Shown: piece after piece, positions 49,347 through 57,310 of the stretch
How the letters are laid out: each line of letters opens with the position of its first letter
Numbering within the stretch: the stretch's first letter is position 1
DNA from: Methylohalobius crimeensis 10Ki
GTDB lineage: Bacteria; Pseudomonadota; Gammaproteobacteria; Methylococcales; Methylothermaceae
Assembly (NCBI RefSeq): GCF_000421465.1
Contig: NZ_ATXB01000001.1
Coordinates: 1,736,001-1,800,000, forward strand
Length of the DNA stretch: 64,000 nucleotides
Reading direction: 5' to 3'
Translations under genes and position numbers: made by a program
Notes under the pieces: generated by a model
The model's input: only the letters and a program-made list of their open reading frames with translations
What the model was told of the DNA's origin: nothing
Database searches by the model: none

Positions 49347-51431
49347 GTGGGCGTTTGGCGGAAACGAATCGGCCTGACGGCATTATTGCTGGCCGGCGTC
49401 TCCTTGGCTTCGCCGGTATTGCATCTGGCGGTCGATCACCTGCGCTACGGCCCGCTCAAGTTGGAAAACGCATCGGCCAATCTCACCCCTACAGAAGGCT
49501 ATCGGCTGGCTTTCGACCGCCTGAGCCTGGCCGCCCCTCCCTGGCAAATCGATCGACTCACCCTGGCTTGCCCGAACGGTCGATTGACTACGCGGGCCCT
49601 GGAATGCCGTCAGGGAAACCTGGCATTGCATCTGCCGCGCCTCGGCCAACCCCTGAAAGCTAATTTCAGCGCCCGCATGGGTTCCGACGTCGGCGGAATG
49701 ACGCTGGCTCCCATTCGCTTCGCTGGTGGCCGCTGGCGCCTGACGGGGGATTATCGCGGCAACGATTGGCAAGCCGAGTTCCAGATCGATCGGCAACCCC
49801 TGGCAACCGACTGGATCAAGCCTTTGTTTTCCGGTGCGCTTGCCTGGCTTTCCCGGCTGGAAGGCCATCTCGCCGGCCATCTCAACGCCGCTGGCTCTCC
49901 CGCCATCGATCAGGTGAATTTGAATCTTAAGGGGACAGGGCTGACCTTCAACGATCCGGACTACACGCGCGTCGCCGAAGGACTTGCAGTCACCTTACAA
50001 TTTCAGGGCGACAAACCCCTTCGCCATCCACCGAGCGGCAATCGATGGCTCGGCGACCTGAACCTCGAAATTCCCGCCGGAGAAGGTTTGTATCTGCCGG
50101 TTTATGTGCCGTTCAAGCAACATCCGGTCCGGTTGCGGACCCGCTATGCCTGGAACGACCGGACCACCGAATTGGAACTGAAAGATTTCGGTCTGGTCCA
50201 GCAAGATGTGCTGACGGTGACCGCCGAGCAGGCTCGAATCGAACACGGGAATTTGTCGACCCTGTCCGCTTCCTTTCGAGGCAAGCTGCCCGCCCTGTTT
50301 CGGCTCTATGCCCAGCCATTCCTTGCCGGCGGCAACTGGGAGGGGCTCGAAATTACCGAAGGCACCGCCCAAGGGGTAGTGATCAGAAGACGACAAGATC
50401 CCGATCAGGCGCACCTCTATCTGGAAGACGTCATCCTGACCGACCGAGACCGTCGTCTGGGCGTCAATCGACTCAACATGAACCTGGCCTGGCAAGGGCA
50501 TCCGAAAAATGCCGACTCGCCTTCGCCAATCTCCCGCTTGAATTGGCACGCGGCCCATCTCTATGCGCTCCCTATCGGCGAGACGGAAGTTTTTTTTCAA
50601 TTCACCGATGACGATTTTCGCCTCCTTTTGCCGGCCGAAGTGCCCGTTCTGGACGGCCATTTCTTCATCGACCTTTTGGAAGTGTTCGATCTTTCCGCCA
50701 CGCCCCGCGTCCGGTTTCGCGGCCACCTGGACCAAATCTCCCTGGAAGTCCTGACCCGCGTCCTGGGGTGGCCGCCCCTGACCGGCACCTTGTCCGGCAC
50801 CATTCCCAATGTCACCTACGATCATCGCAGCCGGACCCTCCAACTGGACGGCCGCCTGACGGTGAAGGTATTCGACGGCACCATTGTCATCGAACACCTG
50901 GTGATCACCGATCTGTTCGGTGTCCTCCCCCGGCTCCGGGCCGATATTCGCTTCCATAATTTGGATCTGGAACAAGTGACCGGCCATTTCGCCTTCGGCC
51001 GCATCACCGGCCGATTGGAAGGTCATATTCGGCAGCTTTACCTGGAAAACTGGCGGCCGATATCTTTCGACGCCTGGTTCGGCACCCCGCCGGACGATCC
51101 GTCCCGCCACCGGATCAGCCAAAAGGCGGTGAAAAATTTGACCGATCTGGGCGGCGGCGGCGCTACGGGGGCTTTGTCCCGAACTTTCTTTCGCTTTTTC
51201 GAGGAATTCGGTTACGATCGCATGGGCTTGGGATGCCGCTTAAAAAACCAGGTCTGCGAGCTTTCCGGCGCGGCCCCGGCACCCGACGGATACTACATCG
51301 TAAAAGGCGGCGGCCTGCCGCGCATCGACGTCATCGGCTATAATCGGCGCATCGACTGGCCGACTCTGATCACCCGGCTGGCCCGTATCACTCAAATCAA
51401 ACAACTGGAATCACCCGTCATTGAGCCATGA
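49347..51431 (+). CDS. ydbH: YdbH-like envelope protein (AsmA/TamB type)
   Basis: This 694-residue protein has an N-terminal anchor (LTALLLAGVSLASPVLHLAV) and a long beta-rich body. E. coli YdbH, with TamB and YhdP, carries phospholipid between inner and outer membrane, and it depends on YnbE and YdbL. The next gene is YdbL-like, which supports the call. The start is GTG 49347, and the stop overlaps the next start by 4 bp. The N-terminal start is uncertain by a few codons. Confidence 0.8.
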   Translation: MGVWRKRIGLTALLLAGVSLASPVLHLAVDHLRYGPLKLENASANLTPTEGYRLAFDRLSLAAPPWQIDRLTLACPNGRLTTRALECRQGNLALHLPRLGQPLKANFSARMGSDVGGMTLAPIRFAGGRWRLTGDYRGNDWQAEFQIDRQPLATDWIKPLFSGALAWLSRLEGHLAGHLNAAGSPAIDQVNLNLKGTGLTFNDPDYTRVAEGLAVTLQFQGDKPLRHPPSGNRWLGDLNLEIPAGEGLYLPVYVPFKQHPVRLRTRYAWNDRTTELELKDFGLVQQDVLTVTAEQARIEHGNLSTLSASFRGKLPALFRLYAQPFLAGGNWEGLEITEGTAQGVVIRRRQDPDQAHLYLEDVILTDRDRRLGVNRLNMNLAWQGHPKNADSPSPISRLNWHAAHLYALPIGETEVFFQFTDDDFRLLLPAEVPVLDGHFFIDLLEVFDLSATPRVRFRGHLDQISLEVLTRVLGWPPLTGTLSGTIPNVTYDHRSRTLQLDGRLTVKVFDGTIVIEHLVITDLFGVLPRLRADIRFHNLDLEQVTGHFAFGRITGRLEGHIRQLYLENWRPISFDAWFGTPPDDPSRHRISQKAVKNLTDLGGGGATGALSRTFFRFFEEFGYDRMGLGCRLKNQVCELSGAAPAPDGYYIVKGGGLPRIDVIGYNRRIDWPTLITRLARITQIKQLESPVIEP

Positions 51432-52015
51432 AAAAACCCATTTCTCTCTTTCCTCTGCTGCTTTTGATGACCATCGCCTCGTGCGTCACCGTCAACATCT
51501 ATTTTCCCGCCGCCGCGGCGGAAAAAGCCGCCGACCAAATCATCCGCGACATTCAAAAAAGCGCGCCGGACGGCACTGAACCCCAGTCCAATCTGGGTTG
51601 GCGATCCTTGCGCACAGCGTTCCGAGACTTGATGTCCCTGGGGATATCCTCGGCACACGCCGCCGCCGACCTGAGCATCGACAGCCCCGAAATCCGCGCC
51701 CTCCGGGCGTCCATGGAACGGCGTTTCTCCAAGCTCAAATCCTACCTGAACCAAGGTTGGGTGGGTTACGCCAACAACGGCCTGGTGGCGGTGGTGAACA
51801 AAAGCCGGATTCCGCTCAGAGAGCGGGCCGGCGTGGAACAAATCGTAGCCGCCGAGAACCGCGACCGACAAGCGCTCTATCAAGCCATCGCCCGCGCCAA
51901 CGGCCATCCGGAATGGGCCAACGATATCCAGGCAACCTTCGCCAAACGCTGGATCGCCAACGCCCAGCCGGGCTGGTGGATTCAAGCCGCCAACGGCAGC
52001 TGGAACAAGAAATAA
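51428..52015 (+). CDS. ydbL: YdbL-like (DUF1318) lipoprotein with YnbE-like N-terminus
   Basis: This 195-residue protein has a lipobox (LLMTIASC) at the N-terminus, followed by VTVNIYFPAAAAEKAADQII, which recalls small YnbE-type lipoproteins. The C-terminal DUF1318 part includes AAENRDRQALYQAIARANG and AKRWIANAQPGWWIQ, as in E. coli YdbL. E. coli keeps ynbE and ydbL as separate genes behind ydbH. Here the two parts appear in one reading frame. Confidence 0.82.
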   Translation: MKKPISLFPLLLLMTIASCVTVNIYFPAAAAEKAADQIIRDIQKSAPDGTEPQSNLGWRSLRTAFRDLMSLGISSAHAAADLSIDSPEIRALRASMERRFSKLKSYLNQGWVGYANNGLVAVVNKSRIPLRERAGVEQIVAAENRDRQALYQAIARANGHPEWANDIQATFAKRWIANAQPGWWIQAANGSWNKK

Positions 52016-52016
52016 G

Positions 52017-53342
52017 ATGGCTCGACGACGCCGCAAAGCTTTACCCCGGGAACCGGTCACGGCCGAAGTGGAAAACCTCACCCACGACGGACGCGGCATC
52101 GCCTACGTGGACGGCAAGGCGGTCTTTATCGACTCAGCCCTCCCCGGAGAAAAAATCGCTTTTCAATATACCGCGCTGCGCCGCGACCATGGCTGCGGCC
52201 GGGTGGTGGAGGTTTTCACCCCGTCTCCCGACCGCGTCTCTCCCCCCTGCGCTTTCTTCGGCACTTGTGGCGGTTGCAGTCTGCAGCACGTGGACTCCGA
52301 CGCGCAGATCCGCATCAAGCAGGATTTATTGCTCGAACAGTTCCGCCGTATCGGCAAAATCGAGCCGGAAGCGCTCTGGCCCCCGCTCACCGGACCGGTC
52401 CGGGGCTATCGGCGCAAGGCCCGCCTCGGGGTCCGCTACGTGCGCAAGAAAGGGCGGGTCCTGGTGGGATTCAGGGAACGGGGCAGCAGCCTGGTGGCCG
52501 ATATCGATCACTGTCTAGTCCTGCACCCCCACGTGGGGGGACGGCTGGCCCCTCTCTCGGATTTGATTTCCAATCTGAGCATCCGGGACCAAATCCCTCA
52601 AATCGAAGTGGCCATGGGCGACGAGCGCTGCGCCCTGGTCCTGCGGGTGCTGCAAGACTTACTGCCGGAAGATTTGGAACGGCTGAGGGCGTTCGGCCGT
52701 CGGTATGAATTCGACCTGTATTCGCAACCGGCAGGTCCCGATTCGATCATCCCCCTGATCCCCGAAGCGCCTCCTCTGCTTCGGTATCGCCTGCCGGAAG
52801 CGGTCGATCTTCGGTTCGGGCCCTTGGATTTCACCCAAGTCAACGCCGACATCAATCGGAGCATGATCGAACGGGTGCTCGAAGTGCTCGCCCCCCGTCC
52901 CGGCGAGACCGTACTCGATCTTTTTTGCGGCCTGGGCAACTTTACCCTTCCCCTGGCCCGCCGCGGAGGAAAGGTGGTCGGCGTGGAAGGCAATCCCCAA
53001 GCGGTGATCCGAGGCCGGGAGAATGCCCGGCATAACGGCATCGCCAACGTCGAATTCCATTGTCACGACCTGACCCGGGATCTCGCCGGCCTCCCTTGGG
53101 CCCAAGCGCGTTACGACAAGCTGTTGTTGGACCCCGCGCGGACCGGCGCCTTGGAAGTCATGGACCATATACCCTGCTGGGCACCTGAACGAATCGTCTA
53201 CGTCTCCTGCAATCCCGCCACTTTGGCCCGGGATCTGGGGCATCTGATTCATCACCACGGCTATCGGCTCAAACGGGCCGGCGTCATGGACATGTTTCCC
53301 CATACCGCTCACGTGGAATCCATGGCCCTATTGGAGAAATGA
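52017..53342 (+). CDS. rlmD: 23S rRNA (uracil-1939-C5)-methyltransferase
   Basis: This 441-residue enzyme has a TRAM domain, the iron-sulfur cysteines CAFFGTCGGCSLQH plus a later HC, the SAM motif LDLFCGLGNFTLPLA, and the catalytic cysteine in YVSCNPATLARDL. The length and cysteines point to RlmD. The start is 1 bp after the previous stop, and the end overlaps the next start. Confidence 0.94.
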   Translation: MARRRRKALPREPVTAEVENLTHDGRGIAYVDGKAVFIDSALPGEKIAFQYTALRRDHGCGRVVEVFTPSPDRVSPPCAFFGTCGGCSLQHVDSDAQIRIKQDLLLEQFRRIGKIEPEALWPPLTGPVRGYRRKARLGVRYVRKKGRVLVGFRERGSSLVADIDHCLVLHPHVGGRLAPLSDLISNLSIRDQIPQIEVAMGDERCALVLRVLQDLLPEDLERLRAFGRRYEFDLYSQPAGPDSIIPLIPEAPPLLRYRLPEAVDLRFGPLDFTQVNADINRSMIERVLEVLAPRPGETVLDLFCGLGNFTLPLARRGGKVVGVEGNPQAVIRGRENARHNGIANVEFHCHDLTRDLAGLPWAQARYDKLLLDPARTGALEVMDHIPCWAPERIVYVSCNPATLARDLGHLIHHHGYRLKRAGVMDMFPHTAHVESMALLEK

Positions 53343-53869
53343 ATACCTATTTGTGGATCAGCCTGCCGGCGCAACGGCTATATCAAATAGATAACGGTAT
53401 AATTATCCGTGAATATCCCATTTCCACCGCCCGCAACGGTCCCGGTGAACTGGAGGGAAGCGGCTGCACCCCGCGCGGATGGCATGCCATCCGCGCCAAA
53501 GTCGGCGCACGATTGCCGCCACGGGCGGTATTGGTGGGACGGCGCCCGAGCGGTGAAATCTACGACGCCGAGCTGGCCCGCCAACATCCAAAGCGGGACT
53601 GGATTTTGAGTCGGATTTTGTGGCTAAGCGGTCTGGAAATCGGTTTTAACCGCTTGGGCAAGCAAGACACCTTCCGCCGCTATATCTATCTTCACGGCAG
53701 CCCCGATCATCTCATCGACGGAAAACCGGGGTCGTGCGGTTGCATCCGCATGCGCAACGCGGACGTGATCGAATTATTCGAGCGGATTGCGGTGGGGACG
53801 CGGGTATACATCGGCGATACCCCTCCTCACTCCGTGAGGTTTCCGACCGACCAGCATCCACTGGCCTAA
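53339..53869 (+). CDS. L,D-transpeptidase family protein (YkuD)
   Basis: This 176-residue YkuD-domain protein has the motif YIYLHGSPDH followed by GSCGCIRMRNADVIELF, with the catalytic cysteine. Such enzymes crosslink peptidoglycan or attach lipoproteins. No signal peptide is visible at the N-terminus (MNTYLWISLPAQRLYQIDNG), so export is unexplained. It overlaps the rlmD stop by 4 bp. Ter-like site D lies within its 5' coding part. Confidence 0.85.
   Translation: MNTYLWISLPAQRLYQIDNGIIIREYPISTARNGPGELEGSGCTPRGWHAIRAKVGARLPPRAVLVGRRPSGEIYDAELARQHPKRDWILSRILWLSGLEIGFNRLGKQDTFRRYIYLHGSPDHLIDGKPGSCGCIRMRNADVIELFERIAVGTRVYIGDTPPHSVRFPTDQHPLA
53389..53404 (+). other. Ter-like site D
   Basis: AGATAACGGTATAATT differs from sites B and C at one of 16 positions. 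It lies in the coding sequence of the L,D-transpeptidase gene. Confidence 0.62.
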
Positions 53870-53879
53870 AGCAGGCGGT

Positions 53880-54518
53880 TCAATCCCCGCCGTGATCCTC
53901 CTTGGAACCCAGGTGATAGATACCGGAATGGGAGAGAAACAGCGCCAATCCCACCAAGGCGATGCCTCCCGCAAACGCCAATAGATCGGCAGGCGTTGCA
54001 AATTCCATTTGAATTCCGCGTTCGAAGAAACGGACGATCAAAATCATCAAAATCACCTTTCCCAGGCGGCTTTTCAGATCGTCCAGATTATTGATAATCA
54101 GAACTTTGGCGAACGCTTCACTCGTGCGCGCCTTATCCAGGGCGCTAATGAACAGTTCGTAGAGTCCCAGGGAAAAAATCAACAACACGGTGGCCAGAAG
54201 ATACCCGTCGATCACCTCCACCACATGAGCGATCGCCACGGCGCGTATCTCCTTGCGCACCGTATCGCCCAAATCCGGGTCCGCATAATGCCCCAAATCG
54301 CGGATCAAGAACCAGGCATCCAGTGTGGCCAGATAAAATACCGCAAATGCGGTCGCCAAACTGGCCAGAACCGCCACCAAAACCACCAATCGGCTGCCCC
54401 AAAGACCGTTCTCGAACCATACTTCCAGACGATTGAACGCATTCGAAGTTGAATGAGCTTTCTCCCCTGCTTCCGGGAGCTTGACAGGTTCTCGAACCGG
54501 CGGCATGTTCCCTCGCAT
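53880..54518 (-). CDS. YqhA-like UPF0114 membrane protein
   Basis: This 212-residue inner-membrane protein has about four helices (LVVLVAVLASLATAFAVFY; LATVLLIFSLGLYELFI; KVILMILIVRFFERG; LAFAGGIALVGLALFL). NNLDDLKSRLGKVILMILIV is the conserved UPF0114 region. The function is unknown. It is divergent from tRNA-Thr. Confidence 0.82.
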   Translation of the reverse strand: MRGNMPPVREPVKLPEAGEKAHSTSNAFNRLEVWFENGLWGSRLVVLVAVLASLATAFAVFYLATLDAWFLIRDLGHYADPDLGDTVRKEIRAVAIAHVVEVIDGYLLATVLLIFSLGLYELFISALDKARTSEAFAKVLIINNLDDLKSRLGKVILMILIVRFFERGIQMEFATPADLLAFAGGIALVGLALFLSHSGIYHLGSKEDHGGD

Positions 54519-54563
54519 TTTTCCGAATCAAACGGCGTGCATCATGCCCCAGGAGAAAAAAAT

Positions 54564-54593
54564 TTGCCAGCTAAAATCAAAGCCGGCTAGAAT
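54564..54593 (+). promoter_or_regulatory. Promoter of tRNA-Thr
   Basis: TTGCCA (54564-54569) and TAGAAT (54588-54593) are separated by 18 bp, and the tRNA starts 12 bp later. Confidence 0.6.
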
Positions 54594-54605
54594 TTACGGC
54601 CAATA

Positions 54606-54681
54606 GCTGGCGTAGCTCAGTCGGTAGAGCAACGGATTTGTAATCCGTCGGTCGGGGGTTCGAATCCCTTCGCCAGCTCCA
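54606..54681 (+). tRNA. tRNA-Thr(UGU)
   Basis: The 76 bp gene has a complete cloverleaf: acceptor arms GCTGGCG/CGCCAGC, anticodon stem ACGGA/TCCGT with loop TTTGTAA (anticodon TGT at 54639-54641), T arm with GGTTCGAATCC, and encoded CCA. It marks the left border of the accessory region. No copy of its 3' end was seen downstream in the window. Confidence 0.97.
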
Positions 54682-54705
54682 GTTAAATCAAGTGGTTATA
54701 GGAAA

Positions 54706-54729
54706 CCGGCAACGTAAGCCGGCTTTTTT
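54706..54729 (+). terminator. Terminator after tRNA-Thr
   Basis: The stem CCGGC/GCCGG with loop AACGTAA is followed by CTTTTTT. Confidence 0.75.
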
Positions 54730-54847
54730 GTTGCCGTTACGTTGCCGTTTGGGATTTGAGAAAGGAGATTTTGGGTATTCCCAAGAAAATTTTCAAAGTG
54801 TGATAGGGTTAACGTTTTGCGCTGAAGCTTTCGCTCCTTGCCTCATT

Positions 54848-54865
54848 TATACCTGTTCAGGTATA
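54848..54865. promoter_or_regulatory. 18 bp palindromic operator of the toxin-antitoxin operon
   Basis: TATACCTGTTCAGGTATA is a perfect inverted repeat ending 8 bp before the toxin ATG. It probably binds the helix-turn-helix antitoxin and overlaps the promoter, giving autoregulation. Confidence 0.65.
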
Positions 54866-54873
54866 GTTTCCGC

Positions 54874-55251
54874 ATGGCCGACCAAGAAAAACCGCTCATC
54901 TGGATCGGGAGCAGCAAGAAAGACCTGATGGCGCTTCCAATCAATGCGCGAAAGTTCTTCGGTCACGCTTTAGACTTCGCTCAGCACAGCGATCAGCACG
55001 ATGCAGCGAAGGTCCTAAAAGGCTTCGGCGGCGCCGGTGTCTTGGAAGTGATCAAGGACGATGCGGGCGGAACGTACCGTGCAGTCTACACTGTCAAGTT
55101 TGAAGAAGCCGTGTTCGTCCTGCATTGCTTCCAAAAGAAGAGCAAGAACCGGATCGCCACGCCGAAAGGGGACATCGAGATTATTCGCGCACGGCTAAAA
55201 GTAGCCGCGGCGATCGCTAAGGAAATAAGAGATGACAAAACGCATCGTTGA
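54874..55251 (+). CDS. higB: HigB-like (Gp49/RelE superfamily) toxin
   Basis: This 125-residue protein resembles the Gp49/HigB toxins, whose usual activity is ribosome-dependent mRNA cleavage. The core is LKGFGGAGVLEVIKDDAGGT and YRAVYTVKFEEAVFVLHCFQKKS, the typical RelE-superfamily strand pattern. ATG 54874 (MADQEKPLIW) is chosen directly behind the palindromic operator. The next gene overlaps by 20 bp and encodes a helix-turn-helix partner. Toxin-first order is typical of higBA. Confidence 0.85.
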   Translation: MADQEKPLIWIGSSKKDLMALPINARKFFGHALDFAQHSDQHDAAKVLKGFGGAGVLEVIKDDAGGTYRAVYTVKFEEAVFVLHCFQKKSKNRIATPKGDIEIIRARLKVAAAIAKEIRDDKTHR

Positions 55252-55582
55252 AGGCATCGAGGTCGAAACGGGTTCCGGCAACGTCTTTGCCGACCTTGGC
55301 CTGCCAAACGCCGAAAAGCTCAAGATCAAGTCCGCCCTGGTGATCGAGATCACCAGGGCCGTGCGCAAGCTTGGTCTTACGCAAGATGAAGCTGGCCACC
55401 GCATGGGCATTCCGCAACCAAAGGTATCGGCCTTGTTGCGCGGCGACTTCACCAACCTGTCCGAACGCAAGCTGATGGATTGTCTTAACCGGCTCGGATA
55501 CGACATCGAGATCAAGGTGAAGCCGGCGGAAGAGCCGGTGGGACGCGTGAGGATTGCCAAGGAAGCTCGACCCGGACCTTGA
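55232..55582 (+). CDS. higA: HigA-like helix-turn-helix antitoxin
   Basis: This 116-residue protein carries an XRE-type helix-turn-helix (LGLTQDEAGHRMGIPQPKVS, about residues 48-67) and a C-terminal strand region. It overlaps the toxin gene by 20 bp, and the two should form a type II pair. It probably represses the operon through the palindrome at 54848-54865. Confidence 0.87.
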   Translation: MTKRIVEGIEVETGSGNVFADLGLPNAEKLKIKSALVIEITRAVRKLGLTQDEAGHRMGIPQPKVSALLRGDFTNLSERKLMDCLNRLGYDIEIKVKPAEEPVGRVRIAKEARPGP

Positions 55583-56095
55583 AGATCGTCACGGACCGGG
55601 ACGGGAGAGCTTGCGAAAGCGGCTCACTTGTTGCTGAAGTTTGTCGTTCCAATCATTGCCTTCGTCGGGCCGCCCGCGCCGTTGGAAGTACTACATTGAA
55701 TGATCGAAACATTTTAGCCCCTGTTAGCCCGGCGTTAGCCCGGCTGAATCTGGCGGCTGGTGCGGGGTTTAGCCCGTTTAGCCTGTTTAGCCCTTATATC
55801 ATTAACAATTGACTATGATTAGATTCCAATGAATATATCTAAAGTGCGTTTACTGCCCCCCCCACCGCTAAAGTCAATAAACCACGCGCCCCCACTCCTG
55901 GGGCGTGGAGAGATGAGAATCAATCCATCCTGGCTAGCTGATTTGATTTGGGGTGGGATTGGGGCTCTAGAGCTTAGGCTTGGCTTGATCAAGGTGTAAC
56001 GGGGCGGTAGGAAAGAAGGGGGCGGCCTGGGCTTGCAGCACACCCATCTCCATCGCCCCAGGGGGGGGCCGTGGTTAAGCATGTCCCGCCGATGT
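55583..56095. other. Noncoding region with repeats
   Basis: No convincing gene is present. A 77-codon frame at 55579-55812 only translates repeats and has no support. The region holds six TTAGCCC-type direct repeats (55714-55793) and two copies of a recurring element described separately (55880-55917 and 56045-56076). It may be a control or origin-related segment of the element. Confidence 0.6.
55714..55793 (+). repeat. Six TTAGCCC direct repeats in two clusters
   Basis: TTAGCCC occurs at 55714, 55724 and 55735, then after a 34 bp step at 55769, 55778 (as TTAGCCT) and 55787. Spacing is 9-11 bp, about one helical turn, so a protein could contact all copies on one face. Confidence 0.75.
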
Positions 56096-57053
56096 TTAAA
56101 GATTTAATTTTGATCTGCCAAGTTTTTTCAATGCAGCACTAATTGTTCGTCGAGCATAGCGTTCCGCATCATGGCCGCGCCGCGGGCGGCAATGCTCGAC
56201 GAGATTTTGAAGCACTTGCTCAGGCGTGACACCATTTTCCAGTTGACCCATCACATAACCCCATTCAGAGGCGGATTCATCCCTGATTGATGAACCACGC
56301 CCCCGCCCCTTGCGGCGATGGAGATGATGGGGGTTGGATTTTCCTTCGGTTGGTTGTCCTGCCCTTGTGTTAGCGGGTTGATAGCGTGGCAAATTTGGAT
56401 TTGGAGAGCTGATCAAATTCACCCAGCACCTCCGCTTGTGGCTTTTAAAACCGGGCATCCGGCCGAAGTGCTCGCCGGACACGCTTCCCGGATCACCCAC
56501 CCCCATTTGTATTATCTTTTTTTGCTCCTTGTACCGCTCATGCTGATCGAGAGGCTTGTCTGTCAGTATCCAGGCATGACAGCTGTTGTGGCTTGTCTCG
56601 ATCACCCACGCCTGGTATTTGAGCGAAACTGCCGCCGCCACTTTACGCGGCAAATCATCCAAAAAAATCACCGAGGCGGGATCATTAGCGTGCGGGCGGA
56701 AATACACATCCGCCCCACGCACCGACCGCGCGCGCAAGTGCGGCAAGAATCTCAGAGCATCGTCAAGAAATAAGTGTCGATACGGCCTTTGCACAAATTT
56801 CCATTGTTCTGGTGGGTCGGCTGGATTTTTTGCGAGGCCAAAATCCAGTTGGTCCACCTTTGCCAAACGGCAAAACTCCGTCAAAAAATTTGATTGAATC
56901 TCAGCAATTGATTTACGCATTTCATCTCACCTCCAAAAAAAGCGCCAAGACTTTAGACTCTCCAAAAGTCCGGGCCTCACGGCCCGGACCTTGGCGCAGG
57001 TCAGGCTTGTGATATGCCCATCTCCATCGCCCCTTAGGCGCGCGCGCGTGGTT
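55880..57053. repeat. Four dispersed copies of a 35 bp element
   Basis: Each copy starts near CATCTCCATCGCCCC and ends with GTGGTT, with a variable GC-rich centre. Plus-strand copies lie at 56045-56076 and 57019-57053, minus-strand copies at 55880-55917 and 56293-56326. The copy at 55880 is the most diverged. The third copy lies inside the primase-like gene. Confidence 0.65.
56096..56920 (-). CDS. RepB-type plasmid primase-like protein
   Basis: This 274-residue protein has the RepB_primase pattern: GADVYFRPHANDPASVIFLD followed by DL, then AWVIETSHNSCHAWIL. The acidic pair and the ETS-x-N-x-x-AW motif match the primase part of RSF1010 RepB' and related plasmid primases. The C-terminal third is basic, with the low-complexity HHLHRRKGRGRGSS. 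GGAGGTGAGATGAA precedes the ATG. It lies next to iterons and hairpins in the replication module. It would prime replication at single-strand initiation sites. Confidence 0.7.
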   Translation of the reverse strand: MRKSIAEIQSNFLTEFCRLAKVDQLDFGLAKNPADPPEQWKFVQRPYRHLFLDDALRFLPHLRARSVRGADVYFRPHANDPASVIFLDDLPRKVAAAVSLKYQAWVIETSHNSCHAWILTDKPLDQHERYKEQKKIIQMGVGDPGSVSGEHFGRMPGFKSHKRRCWVNLISSPNPNLPRYQPANTRAGQPTEGKSNPHHLHRRKGRGRGSSIRDESASEWGYVMGQLENGVTPEQVLQNLVEHCRPRRGHDAERYARRTISAALKKLGRSKLNL

Positions 57054-57117
57054 CACCACCCCACATCAAGGCCAGGGGCTCGCGCCCCTGGCTTTTGGAA
57101 AGTCCAAACCCACCACA

Positions 57118-57169
57118 AGCCCTCGACAAGGGGGGGGCTTTTGAGAAGCCCCCCCCCTTGTCGAGGGCT
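57118..57169. repeat. Large G/C-tract inverted repeat, candidate ssi site
   Basis: The arms AGCCCTCGACAAGG...CTT and AAGC...CCTTGTCGAGGGCT are complementary over about 23 bp. They contain an 8-9 base G or C run, differing by one base between arms, around a 5 nt loop (TTGAG). Confidence 0.75.
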
Positions 57170-57207
57170 CCTGAATATATTCTTACTGAAATATATTCCT
57201 GAAGGAT

Positions 57208-57302
57208 CGGGCTTTAACGGAACGCTTGGACACAGGTGAACGAAAATGGACAACTCGGCCGGGCTTTTACGGAACGCCTGCCGGGCTTTAACGGAACGCC
57301 TG
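57208..57302 (+). repeat. Three 21 bp iterons
   Basis: The core CGGGCTTTAACGGAACGC occurs at 57208-57228 and 57282-57302. A copy with one change lies at 57260-57280 (TTTTACGG). The second and third are 22 bp apart, about two helical turns. All point the same way, and they lie just past the repC-like gene, as iterons of IncQ plasmids do. Confidence 0.88.
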
Positions 57303-57310
57303 ATAATGCT

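Larger units (their letters stand above)
56921..57310. other. Candidate replication origin with hairpins and iterons
   Basis: This 390 bp gap contains no gene. From left to right it has a nested hairpin (outer GCGCCAAG/CTTGGCGC at 56942-56997, inner GTCCGGGCC/GGCCCGGAC), one 35 bp element, the hairpin GCCAGGGG/CCCCTGGC (57071-57092), a large inverted repeat (57118-57169) and an AT-rich stretch. Three iterons complete it. The layout matches RSF1010 oriV, where iterons bind RepC and hairpins serve the primase. Confidence 0.6.

Noticed and set aside
54654-54681. tRNA 3' end as attachment site with a second copy downstream
   Set aside because: No second copy of the tRNA 3' end was found up to 64000, so attL and attR cannot be assigned.
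55579-55812. 77-codon plus-strand frame after the antitoxin
   Set aside because: It lacks a ribosome-binding site of its own and mainly translates the TTAGCCC repeats.
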